Notes under the pieces: generated by a model
The model's input: only the letters and a program-made list of their open reading frames with translations
What the model was told of the DNA's origin: nothing
Database searches by the model: none
Shown here: positions 25,036 to 33,315 of the stretch, piece after piece
Position numbering within the stretch: position 1 is the first letter of the stretch
Layout: every line of letters starts with the position of its first letter
Source of the DNA: Hoeflea sp. 108
Lineage (GTDB): Bacteria; Pseudomonadota; Alphaproteobacteria; Rhizobiales; Rhizobiaceae
NCBI RefSeq assembly: GCF_000372965.1
Contig: NZ_KB890024.1
Coordinates: 3,784,839 to 3,848,838 of the forward strand
Reading direction: 5' to 3'
Length of the DNA stretch: 64,000 bases
Position numbers and translations under genes: made by a program

Positions 25036-25743
25036 TCAGGCTCCGAAATCGGCGCGATAATCTTCGAGCCGGCGTTTCTGCTGGCCTGCCGCATCGAAGT
25101 TGGCGGGATCGAGCCAAGCTTCATAGGCCTGCTTGAGTGCCGGCCACTCCGTGTCGATGATCGAATACCAGGCGGTGTCGCGGTTCTCGCCCTTGGCAAC
25201 CATATGCTGACGGAAAATGCCTTCGAATTTGAAGCCGAAACGCTCGGCGGCACGCTTGGAAGGCTCGTTGCGGTTGTTGCACTTCCATTCGTAGCGTCGA
25301 TAGCCGAGGTCGAAGATGTAACGGGCGAACAGGAACTGCGCTTCGGTCGCAGCGGGTTTTCGCGCGACGATGTCGCTCCAGTAGATGTTGCCGATCTCGA
25401 TGGCGCCATGAGCCGGATCGATGCGCATCAGTGTCTGGCGGCCGGCCATCTTGCCGCTCGCCTTGTCGATGACGACGAAGAACAGCGGGTCTTCGCTTGC
25501 CGCCGACTTGTCGAGCCAGGGCTGGAAATCGGCCCGCGTGCCGGGTTTCGTGTCGAACAGCCAGCGGAAGCGGCCCTCTGCGTCCTCGGCCGTCGCCATC
25601 TCGAACAGCCGTTCGCCGTGCTTTGCCGCATCCAGCGGCTCCAGCCGGACATAGCGGCCATCAAGGGCAACGCGCTCGGGGCGCGGCCGTGGCTTCCAAT
25701 CCTCAAGGTTCCCGGACAAGAATTCCTCCAATGTGTTTGACAT
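25036..25743 (-). CDS. GNAT family N-acetyltransferase (RimJ/RimL-like)
   Basis: This 235-residue acetyltransferase is of the RimJ/RimL type (COG1670). Family segments include LDGRYVRLEPLDAAKHGERL near the N-terminus, GAIEIGNIYWSDIVARKPAA, then RRYEWKCNNRNEPSKRAAERFGF, which covers the acetyl-CoA site. The substrate is unknown; relatives modify protein N-termini, polyamines or small molecules. The ATG at 25743 has GAGG upstream on the reverse strand. It is divergent from the aminotransferase gene, with 50 bases between starts, so the promoters must overlap. Confidence 0.9.
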   Translation of the reverse strand: MSNTLEEFLSGNLEDWKPRPRPERVALDGRYVRLEPLDAAKHGERLFEMATAEDAEGRFRWLFDTKPGTRADFQPWLDKSAASEDPLFFVVIDKASGKMAGRQTLMRIDPAHGAIEIGNIYWSDIVARKPAATEAQFLFARYIFDLGYRRYEWKCNNRNEPSKRAAERFGFKFEGIFRQHMVAKGENRDTAWYSIIDTEWPALKQAYEAWLDPANFDAAGQQKRRLEDYRADFGA

Positions 25744-25793
25744 CTCGGGCCTCACTCTCGCAAGAATCCAAAGACATCGACAGAACCAGACGG

Positions 25794-26987
25794 ATGCCCG
25801 CAATGCTCCAAACGATTGCCGCCTTCGACCGCCTCGGCGAAGAGAACGCCTTCGCCGTACTCGCGCGTGCGACGGCCCTTGCCCATCAGGGCCGCGACAT
25901 CGTCAATCTCGGCATTGGCCAGCCCGACTTCCGCACGCCCGAGCACATCGTCGAGGCGGCGATCAAGGCGCTGCGCGATGGTCACCATGGCTACACACCT
26001 GCCAACGGCCTGCTGGTGACGCGCGAAGCCGTCGTGCGGCGAACGCTGGCCACCACTGGCGTCGAGGTGTCGCCCGAAAGCGTCATGATCATGCCCGGCG
26101 GCAAGCCGACCATGTTCGCCGCCATCCTGATGTTCGGCGAACCAGGCACCGAAATCCTCTATCCCGATCCGGGCTTCCCCATCTACCGGTCGATGATCGA
26201 GTTCACCGGGGCAACGCCGGTGCCGGTGCCGATGCGCGAGGCCAATGGTTTTGCTTTCTCGGCCGAGGAAACGCTGTCGCTGATCACACCCAGGACGCGG
26301 CTTCTGATCCTCAATTCACCCGCCAATCCGACCGGCGGCGTAACCCCGCGCCAGGAGATCGAAAAGCTGGCCAGGGGACTGGAAGCCCACCCTCACGTCG
26401 CGATCATGTCGGACGAGATCTACGACGTCATGACGTATGACGGCGAGCGCCACACCTCGCTGCTTGCCTTCCCCGAAATCCGCGACCGGCTGATCGTGCT
26501 CAATGGCTGGTCCAAGACCTGGGCGATGACCGGCTGGCGCATGGGCTGGTCGATCTGGCCAAACGGGCCCGAAAGCGGCCGGCTCTACGACAAGGTGCGC
26601 AAGCTTGCGGTCAATTGCTGGTCCTGCGTCAACGCGCCGAGCCAATATGCCGGAATCGCCGCCATAGACGGACCGCAGGACGACGTCGGCGCGATGATGC
26701 GCGCCTTCGACGCCAGGCGGAAGATCGTCGTCGCAGGGCTCAACGCCATCGACGGCATTTCCTGCATTACGCCCAAGGGTGCTTTCTATGCCTTCCCCAA
26801 CATCGAAAGGACCGGCTGGCAGGCCAAGGAGCTGGCGTCGGCGCTGCTCGAGGAAGCCGGCGTGGCGCTGATCGGCGGCCCCGACTTCGGCATCCTTGGC
26901 GAAGGCTACATCAGGCTCTCCTACGCCAATTCGGAGGAGAACATCCTGCGCGCGCTGGAGCGGATCGAAGCGTTTCTGGCGAGGTAA
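25794..26987 (+). CDS. Class I/II PLP-dependent aminotransferase
   Basis: This 397-residue fold-type I aminotransferase has the N-terminal substrate lid (GIGQPDFRTPEHIVEAAIKA), the NSPANPTGG loop, the SDEIYDVMTYDG segment and the PLP Lys241 in GWSKTWAMTGWR. It resembles aspartate or aromatic aminotransferases of the Ib group; the exact substrate cannot be told. A second ATG nine bases on gives MLQTIAAF and is equally possible. The adjacent divergent acetyltransferase does not reveal a pathway. Confidence 0.9.
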   Translation: MPAMLQTIAAFDRLGEENAFAVLARATALAHQGRDIVNLGIGQPDFRTPEHIVEAAIKALRDGHHGYTPANGLLVTREAVVRRTLATTGVEVSPESVMIMPGGKPTMFAAILMFGEPGTEILYPDPGFPIYRSMIEFTGATPVPVPMREANGFAFSAEETLSLITPRTRLLILNSPANPTGGVTPRQEIEKLARGLEAHPHVAIMSDEIYDVMTYDGERHTSLLAFPEIRDRLIVLNGWSKTWAMTGWRMGWSIWPNGPESGRLYDKVRKLAVNCWSCVNAPSQYAGIAAIDGPQDDVGAMMRAFDARRKIVVAGLNAIDGISCITPKGAFYAFPNIERTGWQAKELASALLEEAGVALIGGPDFGILGEGYIRLSYANSEENILRALERIEAFLAR

Positions 26988-27014
26988 CGGCAGCAGCCTC
27001 GCCGCTGCTCCTGG

Positions 27015-27692
27015 CTAGGCAGTGAGTTTTCCGGGTCGATAGGCCGCCAGTCCCGGAATGATCCGCGGAACCTGGCGGGCATAGTCGTCATACTCCGGGA
27101 AGGTTGCGCGCAGGATCGCTTCTTCATTCAGAATGCGGCGATATTGCAGTCCACACCAGGCCGCAAAGAGCAGTGCCGACCAGACGGACCAGCCGCCGAG
27201 GGCTGCTCCCAGCGATGCCACTGCCTCGGCAGCGTAGAGCGGATGCCGGACGATTGAATAGGGTCCCTGCACCACCAGATGGCGTGCCGCGGCCATGATC
27301 GAGAACGAGCGGCCAAGATGGATCGCACACCAGATCGACAAAATCGTGCCGAGCGTAGCGAGGCAGGCGGCGGCGATCATGATTTCCGGCGCCGGATCGC
27401 CTGTCGGCACCACGGCGAGGAACATCAGGCAGAAGGTGCCTGCGATGGCCGTAACCCTTGGCTCTATGCCTGCCGATACATTCTTCGGCGCGCGACGTAT
27501 GACCGTCAGAAAGACGATCAGCGTCAGAAAAGCCAAACCTGAAATCCGGCTTGCGAGCAGGAATGGCCAGAGATCGATCTGGTCGCGAAGCAGGACAGTC
27601 TGAACGATGGTGTGCGCCTGCTTGATCGCCAGATAGAGAAAAATCGCGATCATCAGGCTCTTGCCAAGCAGGTCTTCCAGACGACTGGTCAT
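27015..27692 (-). CDS. Isoprenylcysteine/phospholipid methyltransferase-like membrane protein
   Basis: This 225-residue polytopic membrane protein has about five helices. The C-terminal part carries the ICMT/PEMT-type SAM-binding motif: GPYSIVRHPLYAAE (His-Pro essential in the family), then NEEAILRATFPEYDDYARQV. Such enzymes methylate membrane-bound substrates. The ATG overlaps the stop of the sterol-desaturase-like gene (ATGA), so the two are translationally coupled and may modify the same lipid. That joint role is inference. Confidence 0.85.
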   Translation of the reverse strand: MTSRLEDLLGKSLMIAIFLYLAIKQAHTIVQTVLLRDQIDLWPFLLASRISGLAFLTLIVFLTVIRRAPKNVSAGIEPRVTAIAGTFCLMFLAVVPTGDPAPEIMIAAACLATLGTILSIWCAIHLGRSFSIMAAARHLVVQGPYSIVRHPLYAAEAVASLGAALGGWSVWSALLFAAWCGLQYRRILNEEAILRATFPEYDDYARQVPRIIPGLAAYRPGKLTA

Positions 27693-28510
27693 TGCTGGTT
27701 ATCTCCAACGGCTGAGGCGAGGCCCTTCGGCCGCGGCCTGTTCGCAACGAACGGATAGGCGAGCTGTTCGTGATAGACTGTCGGAACCGGGTCGTTGGTT
27801 CCATATTTGGACGGCATCCTGTCAGGCATGTAGAGCGTGCCGCCGATGGCATCCAGGAAGGACAACTGTCCTGAGAAGTTCTTGTCATAGGCCTGCCGCT
27901 CGTTGGCATGGTGCCAGTGATGGAACTGCGGCGACGCCACGATCCATCTGAGCGGGCCGAAATTGATCCGCACATTGGAATGAATCAGCAGCGCCTGCCA
28001 TTGATAGATCAGGACATAGATGCCGATGGCCGCCGGTGAGAAGCCAAGCGCGAAGATCGGCAGGTAGGACGCAGACTTGGTCAACACCTGGTCGACCGGG
28101 TGCACCCGATGCGCCGCCAGCCAGTCCATCTCCTCGATGCTGTGGTGGACCGCGTGGAACCGCCACAGGAAGGGGAATGCGTGAAAGGCGCGGTGCGCCA
28201 GGTAGAAGCCGATGTCGGCGATGACGATCACCTCGATCGCCTGCAGCCATACCGGCTGCGACTGGACCAGTTGGCCGACACTGTCCGGGATCAGATATCC
28301 GATCAGGACGAGCGCTCCACCGACCACGACGAGCAGGCCGGCCTTGATCAAAATGCCGTTGAAAAACATGTAGAAGGCGTCGTTCAGCCAATGGCTGCGC
28401 AACGTCTTCTGCTCGTGACGGTGCGGGATCAACGCCTCAAGCGGTATGAAGATGAGCGCAATGACAAGGAGCGCCTTCAGATCGATAAGATCTGAGAACT
28501 GCCAGCTCAT
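27689..28510 (-). CDS. Sterol desaturase/fatty acid hydroxylase family protein
   Basis: This 273-residue integral membrane di-iron oxygenase has the three His boxes of the family: HRAFH (106-110), HAVHH (119-123) and HHWHH (197-201), with further His between them. Relatives hydroxylate fatty acids, ornithine-lipid head groups or hopanoids. Several hydrophobic helices flank the boxes. The ATG at 28510 has a strong GGAGG on the reverse strand. It is first in a two-gene unit with the methyltransferase-like gene, which points to lipid modification. The substrate is unknown. Confidence 0.9.
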   Translation of the reverse strand: MSWQFSDLIDLKALLVIALIFIPLEALIPHRHEQKTLRSHWLNDAFYMFFNGILIKAGLLVVVGGALVLIGYLIPDSVGQLVQSQPVWLQAIEVIVIADIGFYLAHRAFHAFPFLWRFHAVHHSIEEMDWLAAHRVHPVDQVLTKSASYLPIFALGFSPAAIGIYVLIYQWQALLIHSNVRINFGPLRWIVASPQFHHWHHANERQAYDKNFSGQLSFLDAIGGTLYMPDRMPSKYGTNDPVPTVYHEQLAYPFVANRPRPKGLASAVGDNQQ

Positions 28511-28595
28511 CCCAACCTCCGTGATCGACCGGGGGATTAGGCATGAAAACCGCTACCTAGAGGTTAAGGACGAACGACAGACTCTCTGAAGTTGT

Positions 28596-29351
28596 TCACC
28601 CCCGCCCGACATACGGCATCTTCGTCGCCATGACCGTCATGAACAGCACATTGGCGTCGAGCGGCAGACCGGCCATGTAGACCACGGCCTCGGCGACGCG
28701 GGCAACGTCCATCACCGCTTCCGCCGCGATCGAGCCGTCGGCCTGCTGGACGCCGACGGTCATCGGCACAGCCATTTCGGTCAGCGCATTGCCGATGTCG
28801 ATCTGGCCGCAGGCGATGTCGAAGGGACGGCCGTCGAGCGCCAACGTCTTGGTCAGGCCGGTGATCGCATGCTTGGTCGCGGTGTAGGGCACCGAGCCGG
28901 GGCGCGGGGCATGGGCCGAGACCGACCCGTTGTTGATGATGCGTCCGCCCATAGGCTCCTGCCGCCGCATCGCTGCGAATGCAGCTCTCGAGCAAAGGAA
29001 CGAACCGGTGAGATTGACCGCCACCACCTCGTTCCAGGCCTCGACCGGGATCTCGTCGATGGTCGAAGCCTTGTAGCCCATGCCGGCATTGTTGAAGAGC
29101 AGGTCGACGCGGCCGAAGGCTTCGGTGATGGTCTCGAACATGTCGTCAACCTGATCAGGCTTGGTCACGTCGCAGACCACCGCAAGCGCGCGTGCGTCGG
29201 TCTTGCCGGCATCCGTTATCGCGTCATCGAGCGCGCGCCGGTTGCGGCCGCAGAACACGGTGTTCCAGCCATCGCGGAGCAATGCAGTCGCCACCGCCTT
29301 GCCGATGCCCTTGCCCGCGCCGGTGACCACCGCGACCCTGTTGCTCGACAT
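28596..29351 (-). CDS. Short-chain dehydrogenase/reductase
   Basis: This protein of 251 residues has a Rossmann-fold SDR of the classical type: TGAGKGIG (10-17) for NAD(P) binding, NNAG (87-90), catalytic Ser143, and YTATK with Tyr156 and Lys160. The usual PG motif after the active site is replaced by CGQIDIGNALTEMA, as in some oxidoreductases of this class. The ATG at 29351 is preceded by GGGAGAAGG. The substrate is unknown. It precedes the desaturase gene by 85 bases on the same strand, so co-transcription is possible. Confidence 0.9.
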   Translation of the reverse strand: MSSNRVAVVTGAGKGIGKAVATALLRDGWNTVFCGRNRRALDDAITDAGKTDARALAVVCDVTKPDQVDDMFETITEAFGRVDLLFNNAGMGYKASTIDEIPVEAWNEVVAVNLTGSFLCSRAAFAAMRRQEPMGGRIINNGSVSAHAPRPGSVPYTATKHAITGLTKTLALDGRPFDIACGQIDIGNALTEMAVPMTVGVQQADGSIAAEAVMDVARVAEAVVYMAGLPLDANVLFMTVMATKMPYVGRG

Positions 29352-29495
29352 GGCTGCCTTCTCCCCTGCCCGCATCCGGCCCGACGACCGTCACGATGTC
29401 AGTAATTTAGCGCGCCGCCGGAAGCAAACCAGTTTGGCCGAGAAAGACGATATGCCGGGAATGGGAACTGGAGCAGTTTGTCGCTCACAGAAAAA

Positions 29496-29524
29496 GGGCG
29501 GTCATTGGCGACCGCCCAGTTTTT
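29496..29524. terminator. Bidirectional intrinsic terminator-like hairpin
   Basis: GGGCGGTC (29496-29503) pairs perfectly with GACCGCCC (29510-29517). T-runs follow on both strands (AGTTTTT to the right, CTTTTT on the reverse strand). It separates the TerB-like gene from the SDR gene, both on the reverse strand, so it most likely ends the TerB-like message. The remaining bases between the two genes show no gene. Confidence 0.85.
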
Positions 29525-29648
29525 CATCGAACCGTGCTTGGGAGGAGGAGAGCCGATCCGAGTAAGAAAAGGATGCGCCTGCTCGGTTAACAAATCCTTA
29601 ACGCGAAAAATCGCCTTCTAAGGACATTCCGGCGCCCCCCTGAAGCGC

Positions 29649-30407
29649 CTACCAGCGCGGATTGACGCTCGGGTTGGCGCTGGGTGCAGCCGGTGCAGCG
29701 GGCACCTTGACGCTCGAAACCGTCGCCTCGATGTGGTCGACCAGCGCGTCCGGCAACTGCAGGCGGCCGGCGAGCAGATCGAGATAGCCGCGCTCGGCAC
29801 GGGTGTCGGGGTCGATGGCAAGACGCGAGGCTGTGTAAAGCTCGACCTTCTGCGCCTCGGTCTGGGCGGCAGCAACGATGGCGTCGAGATCGAGCGGCGA
29901 ATTGAGTTCCTGCATCAGGAACTGCTCGGCATCGGAGCCGATGCCCGAAAGGCTGAGCTTGTCGCCGATCTTCTTGCGCTCGTCTTCGTCGATATGGCCG
30001 TCAGCCTTGGCGGCGGCAATCATGGCGCGGATCAGCGTCAGCGCGAACTCGGTCTCGCCCTGCGGTGCCTGTGAGGGATGGAAAGAATCGTTGGATGGCG
30101 GCGGCAGAAGCTGCGGCTCGGCTTCTGGTGCGGCAGCGGTCTGCTCGGGAGCATTGCCGGCCTTGTAGTTCTGGTAGGCCTTGTAGGCGAGGCCACCGAT
30201 GGCAGCCAAGCCGCCAACCTTCAGCGCCGTACCAGTGACCTGCCGGCCAGCACCGGTTCCGAGCAGCACGGCGACCAGCGCGCCTGCGGCCAGCGGATTG
30301 TCCTTGGCAAGCTGGGTCGCCTGCCCGGCCTTGTCGCGCACGGTGGAGTCGGTGCCGGGAATCTTGGAGCCGAGAAGATCGTCGAGCAGCTTCTTAGGGT
30401 CGAACAT
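29649..30407 (-). CDS. DUF533/TerB-like protein
   Basis: This 252-residue protein has a Gly/Ala-rich hydrophobic stretch (about 38-75, LAAGALVAVLLGTGAGRQVT), probably membrane associated. The C-terminal DUF533 (TerB-like helical) domain runs from about 118 to 220 (LIRAMIAAAKADGHIDEDER, then ELYTASRLAID). TerB-type domains bind divalent ions through acidic residues. The YebE-like architecture is typical of inner-membrane proteins of unknown role. The ATG at 30407 has GGAGG upstream on the reverse strand. The Pro/Ala tail is low complexity. Confidence 0.88.
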   Translation of the reverse strand: MFDPKKLLDDLLGSKIPGTDSTVRDKAGQATQLAKDNPLAAGALVAVLLGTGAGRQVTGTALKVGGLAAIGGLAYKAYQNYKAGNAPEQTAAAPEAEPQLLPPPSNDSFHPSQAPQGETEFALTLIRAMIAAAKADGHIDEDERKKIGDKLSLSGIGSDAEQFLMQELNSPLDLDAIVAAAQTEAQKVELYTASRLAIDPDTRAERGYLDLLAGRLQLPDALVDHIEATVSSVKVPAAPAAPSANPSVNPRW

Positions 30408-30508
30408 GTGTGCCTCCGGTTGTGACTGTCGCGTTGAGGTAGGCGGACGATCGCGACATTACAATGACGCCGGCCGAATTGGCGAGCGTCGGGGCACGAT
30501 GCTCCAGG

Positions 30509-31438
30509 TCAACTGCCGATGTGGCGGCCCTGACCGCGTTTCTCTGCAAGTTCTACTTGCTTGTGGCGCTCGGCATAGCGGGCGCGGTCCTCGTCACTGC
30601 GCGCCTCGAAACAATGCGGGCAGGACACGCCGGCCTGGAACTTCGGCGACAGCAGTTCCTCGGGCTTCAGCGGATGGCGGCAGGCACGGCACAGTTCCGC
30701 CTCGCCTTCTGCCAGGCCATGGGACACCGACACGCGCTCGTCGAAGACGAAGCACTCGCCTTCCCACAGGCTGTCTTCGGCAGGCACATCCTCGAGATAG
30801 CGAAGGATGCCGCCTTTGAGATGGAACACGTCGTCGATGCCGAGTGACTTCACATAGGCCGTCGCCTTCTCGCAGCGGATACCGCCGGTACAGAACATCG
30901 CCACCTTCTTGCCTTCGAGCTCGCCGCGATGCCCCTCCACCCAGGCTGGAAACTCGCGAAAACTCTTGGTCTGCGGGTCGACGGCACCGGCAAAGGTACC
31001 AATCGACACCTCATAGTCGTTGCGCGTGTCGATCACGATGGTATCGGGGTCGGAGATCAGCGCGTTCCAGTCGGCAGCGGCGACATAGGCGCCGACACTG
31101 CCGAGCGGGTCGATGCCCTCTACGCCCATGGTGACGATCTCGGTCTTGAGCCGCACCTTCATGCGATGGAACGGCATCTCGGCCGCACTCGAATACTTGA
31201 CGTCGAGCCCGACGAATTCCGGCTGCTCGTTGAGAAAGGCGATCAGTTCCCCGATCGCGCCTTCGGTGCCGGCAACCGTGCCGTTGATGCCTTCCGACGC
31301 CAGCAGCAGCGTGCCCTTGATGCCGCGCGCGCAGCAGAAGGCGGCAAGCGGCTGGCGCAGCGCCTCGTAGCGCTCCAGCCGGCAGAAGCGGTAGAGGGCG
31401 GCGACGCGAAAAAGGGGGGCGGGCGTGGAAAGGGTCAT
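30509..31438 (-). CDS. trhO: tRNA uridine(34) hydroxylase TrhO (rhodanese domain)
   Basis: TrhO (YceA family) makes 5-hydroxyuridine at tRNA position 34 using oxygen. The 309 residues have the N-terminal acylphosphatase-like part (GIKGTLLLASEGINGTVAGT), a rhodanese domain (about 120-215) with Cys183 in MFCTGGIRCEKA, and a C-terminal Cys cluster (CRACRHPL, CPHC) that probably binds zinc. The ATG at 31438 is preferred over a GTG 12 bases upstream. It is divergent from the muramidase gene across about 180 bases. Confidence 0.93.
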   Translation of the reverse strand: MTLSTPAPLFRVAALYRFCRLERYEALRQPLAAFCCARGIKGTLLLASEGINGTVAGTEGAIGELIAFLNEQPEFVGLDVKYSSAAEMPFHRMKVRLKTEIVTMGVEGIDPLGSVGAYVAAADWNALISDPDTIVIDTRNDYEVSIGTFAGAVDPQTKSFREFPAWVEGHRGELEGKKVAMFCTGGIRCEKATAYVKSLGIDDVFHLKGGILRYLEDVPAEDSLWEGECFVFDERVSVSHGLAEGEAELCRACRHPLKPEELLSPKFQAGVSCPHCFEARSDEDRARYAERHKQVELAEKRGQGRHIGS

Positions 31439-31621
31439 GGCGGCAGGCACTAGCGCCTTGCCTCACTTTTTTCAACGCAAGACGGAAAGTGAAAGGATTA
31501 CAATCGCTTGATGATTCGGCTCCGCACGCGCTGGATGGCCGGACCGCAAAAATTGCCACGCTGCTTTTCCACGCCTGCCAAAACCGGGCCGAATGGCAGT
31601 GGCTCAACGGAGGCAAGGCGC

Positions 31622-32476
31622 ATGTTCAGCAGGCATACGGCGGCGGAAATCGAAAAGGCGGCGAAGGAATTCGGGCTCGAGCCGGCAGCGCTGCTCGCCA
31701 TTGCCGAGATCGAGAGCGCCGGCCAGGTCTTTGCCAAGGTCGAAGGTCGCAACGAGCCGCTGATCCGCTTCGAGGGCCACTATTTCGACCGGCGCCTTAC
31801 CGGTGACAAGCAGGATCACGCCCGCGCCGCCGGCCTCGCCTCTCCCAACGCAGGCGATATCGCCAATCCGCGCGGACAGGCGGCGCGCTGGCAATTGCTC
31901 GGCCGGGCCGCTGCCATCGATCACGGTGCCGCCTATGAATCGACCTCCTGGGGTCTCGGCCAGGTGATGGGCGCGCACTGGCAATGGCTGGGTTTTGCCG
32001 ATGTCGACGCATTGGTGACCGAGGCGCGCTCGGGCGCGGCGGGCCAGGCCCGGCTGATGGCGCGTTACCTCGACAAGGCCGGGCTGACGGACGCATTGAA
32101 CGGTCACGACTGGGAGGCCGTCGGTCACGGCTACAACGGCCCCGGCTTCCGCAAGAACAACTACCATGTGAAGTTGGCCGAGGCGTATCGGCGGCAGATC
32201 GACGGTCCCGCCCCCGGCGACCAGACCATGAATGTCGGTTCGCGCGGCGAGCTCGTCACCGAGTTGCAGGAGGCGCTGGTGATGCTCGGCTACCCCGTCG
32301 ACACCGACGGCATCTTCGGCCCGGGAACCGGAGCAGCGGTCAAGAGATTCCAGACGGACCATGGATTAACGGCTGACGGCATCGCTGGCGAGCGCACACA
32401 GGCTGCCATCCGCAAGGCGCTGGGCGGCGAAGGCGGAGGTCTCTGGTCGAAGCTGCGCACCTGGCTCTTCGGCTGA
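31622..32476 (+). CDS. N-acetylmuramidase with peptidoglycan-binding domain (endolysin-like)
   Basis: This 284-residue protein has an N-terminal N-acetylmuramidase domain (DUF3380 type; residues about 5-190, with IAEIESAG near the start, likely catalytic Glu29 or Glu31, and STSWGLGQVMG) and a C-terminal PG-binding domain (about 208-270; YPVDTDGIFGPGTGAAVKRF). The fold is typical of phage endolysins. No signal peptide is visible, so export would need another route. GGAGG before the ATG at 31622 fixes the start. No phage genes surround it. It may be a domesticated endolysin or serve in cell-wall turnover or gene-transfer particles. Confidence 0.85.
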   Translation: MFSRHTAAEIEKAAKEFGLEPAALLAIAEIESAGQVFAKVEGRNEPLIRFEGHYFDRRLTGDKQDHARAAGLASPNAGDIANPRGQAARWQLLGRAAAIDHGAAYESTSWGLGQVMGAHWQWLGFADVDALVTEARSGAAGQARLMARYLDKAGLTDALNGHDWEAVGHGYNGPGFRKNNYHVKLAEAYRRQIDGPAPGDQTMNVGSRGELVTELQEALVMLGYPVDTDGIFGPGTGAAVKRFQTDHGLTADGIAGERTQAAIRKALGGEGGGLWSKLRTWLFG

Positions 32477-32569
32477 TACGGCCCGCATCATCGTGTCGCT
32501 TACGGTGCTCGTGGACTCGTCGGAACACGTCTGTTAAATCGGTTGAAAAATCCACAGAGGTAGACTGCC

Positions 32570-33211
32570 ATGACCAGCAAGACCCAGAAACTGCTTTCGC
32601 TGCTGGATGGCCAGCCGGTCATCCCGGTGCTGAAGATCGACCGTGTGGACGACGCCGTTCCACTGGCGCGTGCCCTGGCCCGCGGCGGCCTGAGGGCCAT
32701 CGAGATCACGCTGCGTACCCCCGGGGCGCTGGAATGCATCCGCCGCGTCGCCGCCGAAGTCGAGGACTGCATCGTCGGCGCCGGCACCATCCTCAACGCC
32801 CGCCAGTTCGACGAGGCTGTTGCGGCGGGTTCGAAATTCATTGTCAGCCCAGGCCTGACCCGCGAGCTGATCGCGGCCGCAGCGCCGAGCGACGTGCCGC
32901 TGCTGCCAGGCACCATCACTCCCGGCGAGATCATGGGTGCACTTGAGGCCGGCCTCGATTTCCTGAAATTCTTCCCGGCAGAGCAGGCCGGCGGCGCGCC
33001 TTTCTTGAAGGCGCTGTCCTCGCCGATATCGGACGTGAAGTTCTGCCCCACCGGCGGCATCTCGGCCAAGAACGCCAGGGATTATCTCAGCCTGCCCAAC
33101 GTCGTCTGCGTCGGCGGCTCCTGGGTTGCCCCCGATGACATGGTCAAGGCAGGTGATTGGGCCGGCATCGAGGCGCTTGCCGCCGAGGCGAACACGCTGC
33201 GCAAGAACTGA
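32570..33211 (+). CDS. eda: KDPG aldolase (2-dehydro-3-deoxyphosphogluconate aldolase)
   Basis: This 213-residue cytoplasmic enzyme cleaves KDPG to pyruvate and glyceraldehyde 3-phosphate in the Entner-Doudoroff pathway. The general acid Glu45 (IEITLRTP) and the Schiff-base Lys133 (FLKFFPAE) are present, as are GTITPGE and PTGGIS for phosphate binding. The length is normal. Related aldolases acting on KDPGal or keto-hydroxyglutarate look alike, so exact specificity is inferred. The gene stands alone; the other pathway genes are not in the window. A bidirectional terminator follows. Confidence 0.93.
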   Translation: MTSKTQKLLSLLDGQPVIPVLKIDRVDDAVPLARALARGGLRAIEITLRTPGALECIRRVAAEVEDCIVGAGTILNARQFDEAVAAGSKFIVSPGLTRELIAAAAPSDVPLLPGTITPGEIMGALEAGLDFLKFFPAEQAGGAPFLKALSSPISDVKFCPTGGISAKNARDYLSLPNVVCVGGSWVAPDDMVKAGDWAGIEALAAEANTLRKN

Positions 33212-33261
33212 GGCCAGCCCCTCTCCTCCCGTTGGGAATGGAGACCGGGACGTTCCAGACG

Positions 33262-33293
33262 AAAAAGCCGCGCTGCATCCAGCGCGGCTTTTT
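33262..33293. terminator. Bidirectional intrinsic terminator between eda and DUF882 gene
   Basis: AAAAAGCCGCGCTG (33262-33275) and CAGCGCGGCTTTTT (33280-33293) are perfectly complementary with a four-base loop. The A/T ends give a T-run on both strands, so it ends eda from the left and the DUF882 gene from the right. Confidence 0.93.
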
Positions 33294-33315
33294 CATGCGT
33301 GTCCGGAACGTCGGA

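Noticed and set aside
31508..31621. N-terminal extension of the muramidase
   Set aside because: The ATG at 31622 has a strong GGAGG, and the upstream codons have no relation to the muramidase domain.
31622..32476. Prophage around the endolysin-like gene
   Set aside because: The neighbours are trhO and eda. No integrase, capsid, tail, holin or attachment-site repeat is seen.
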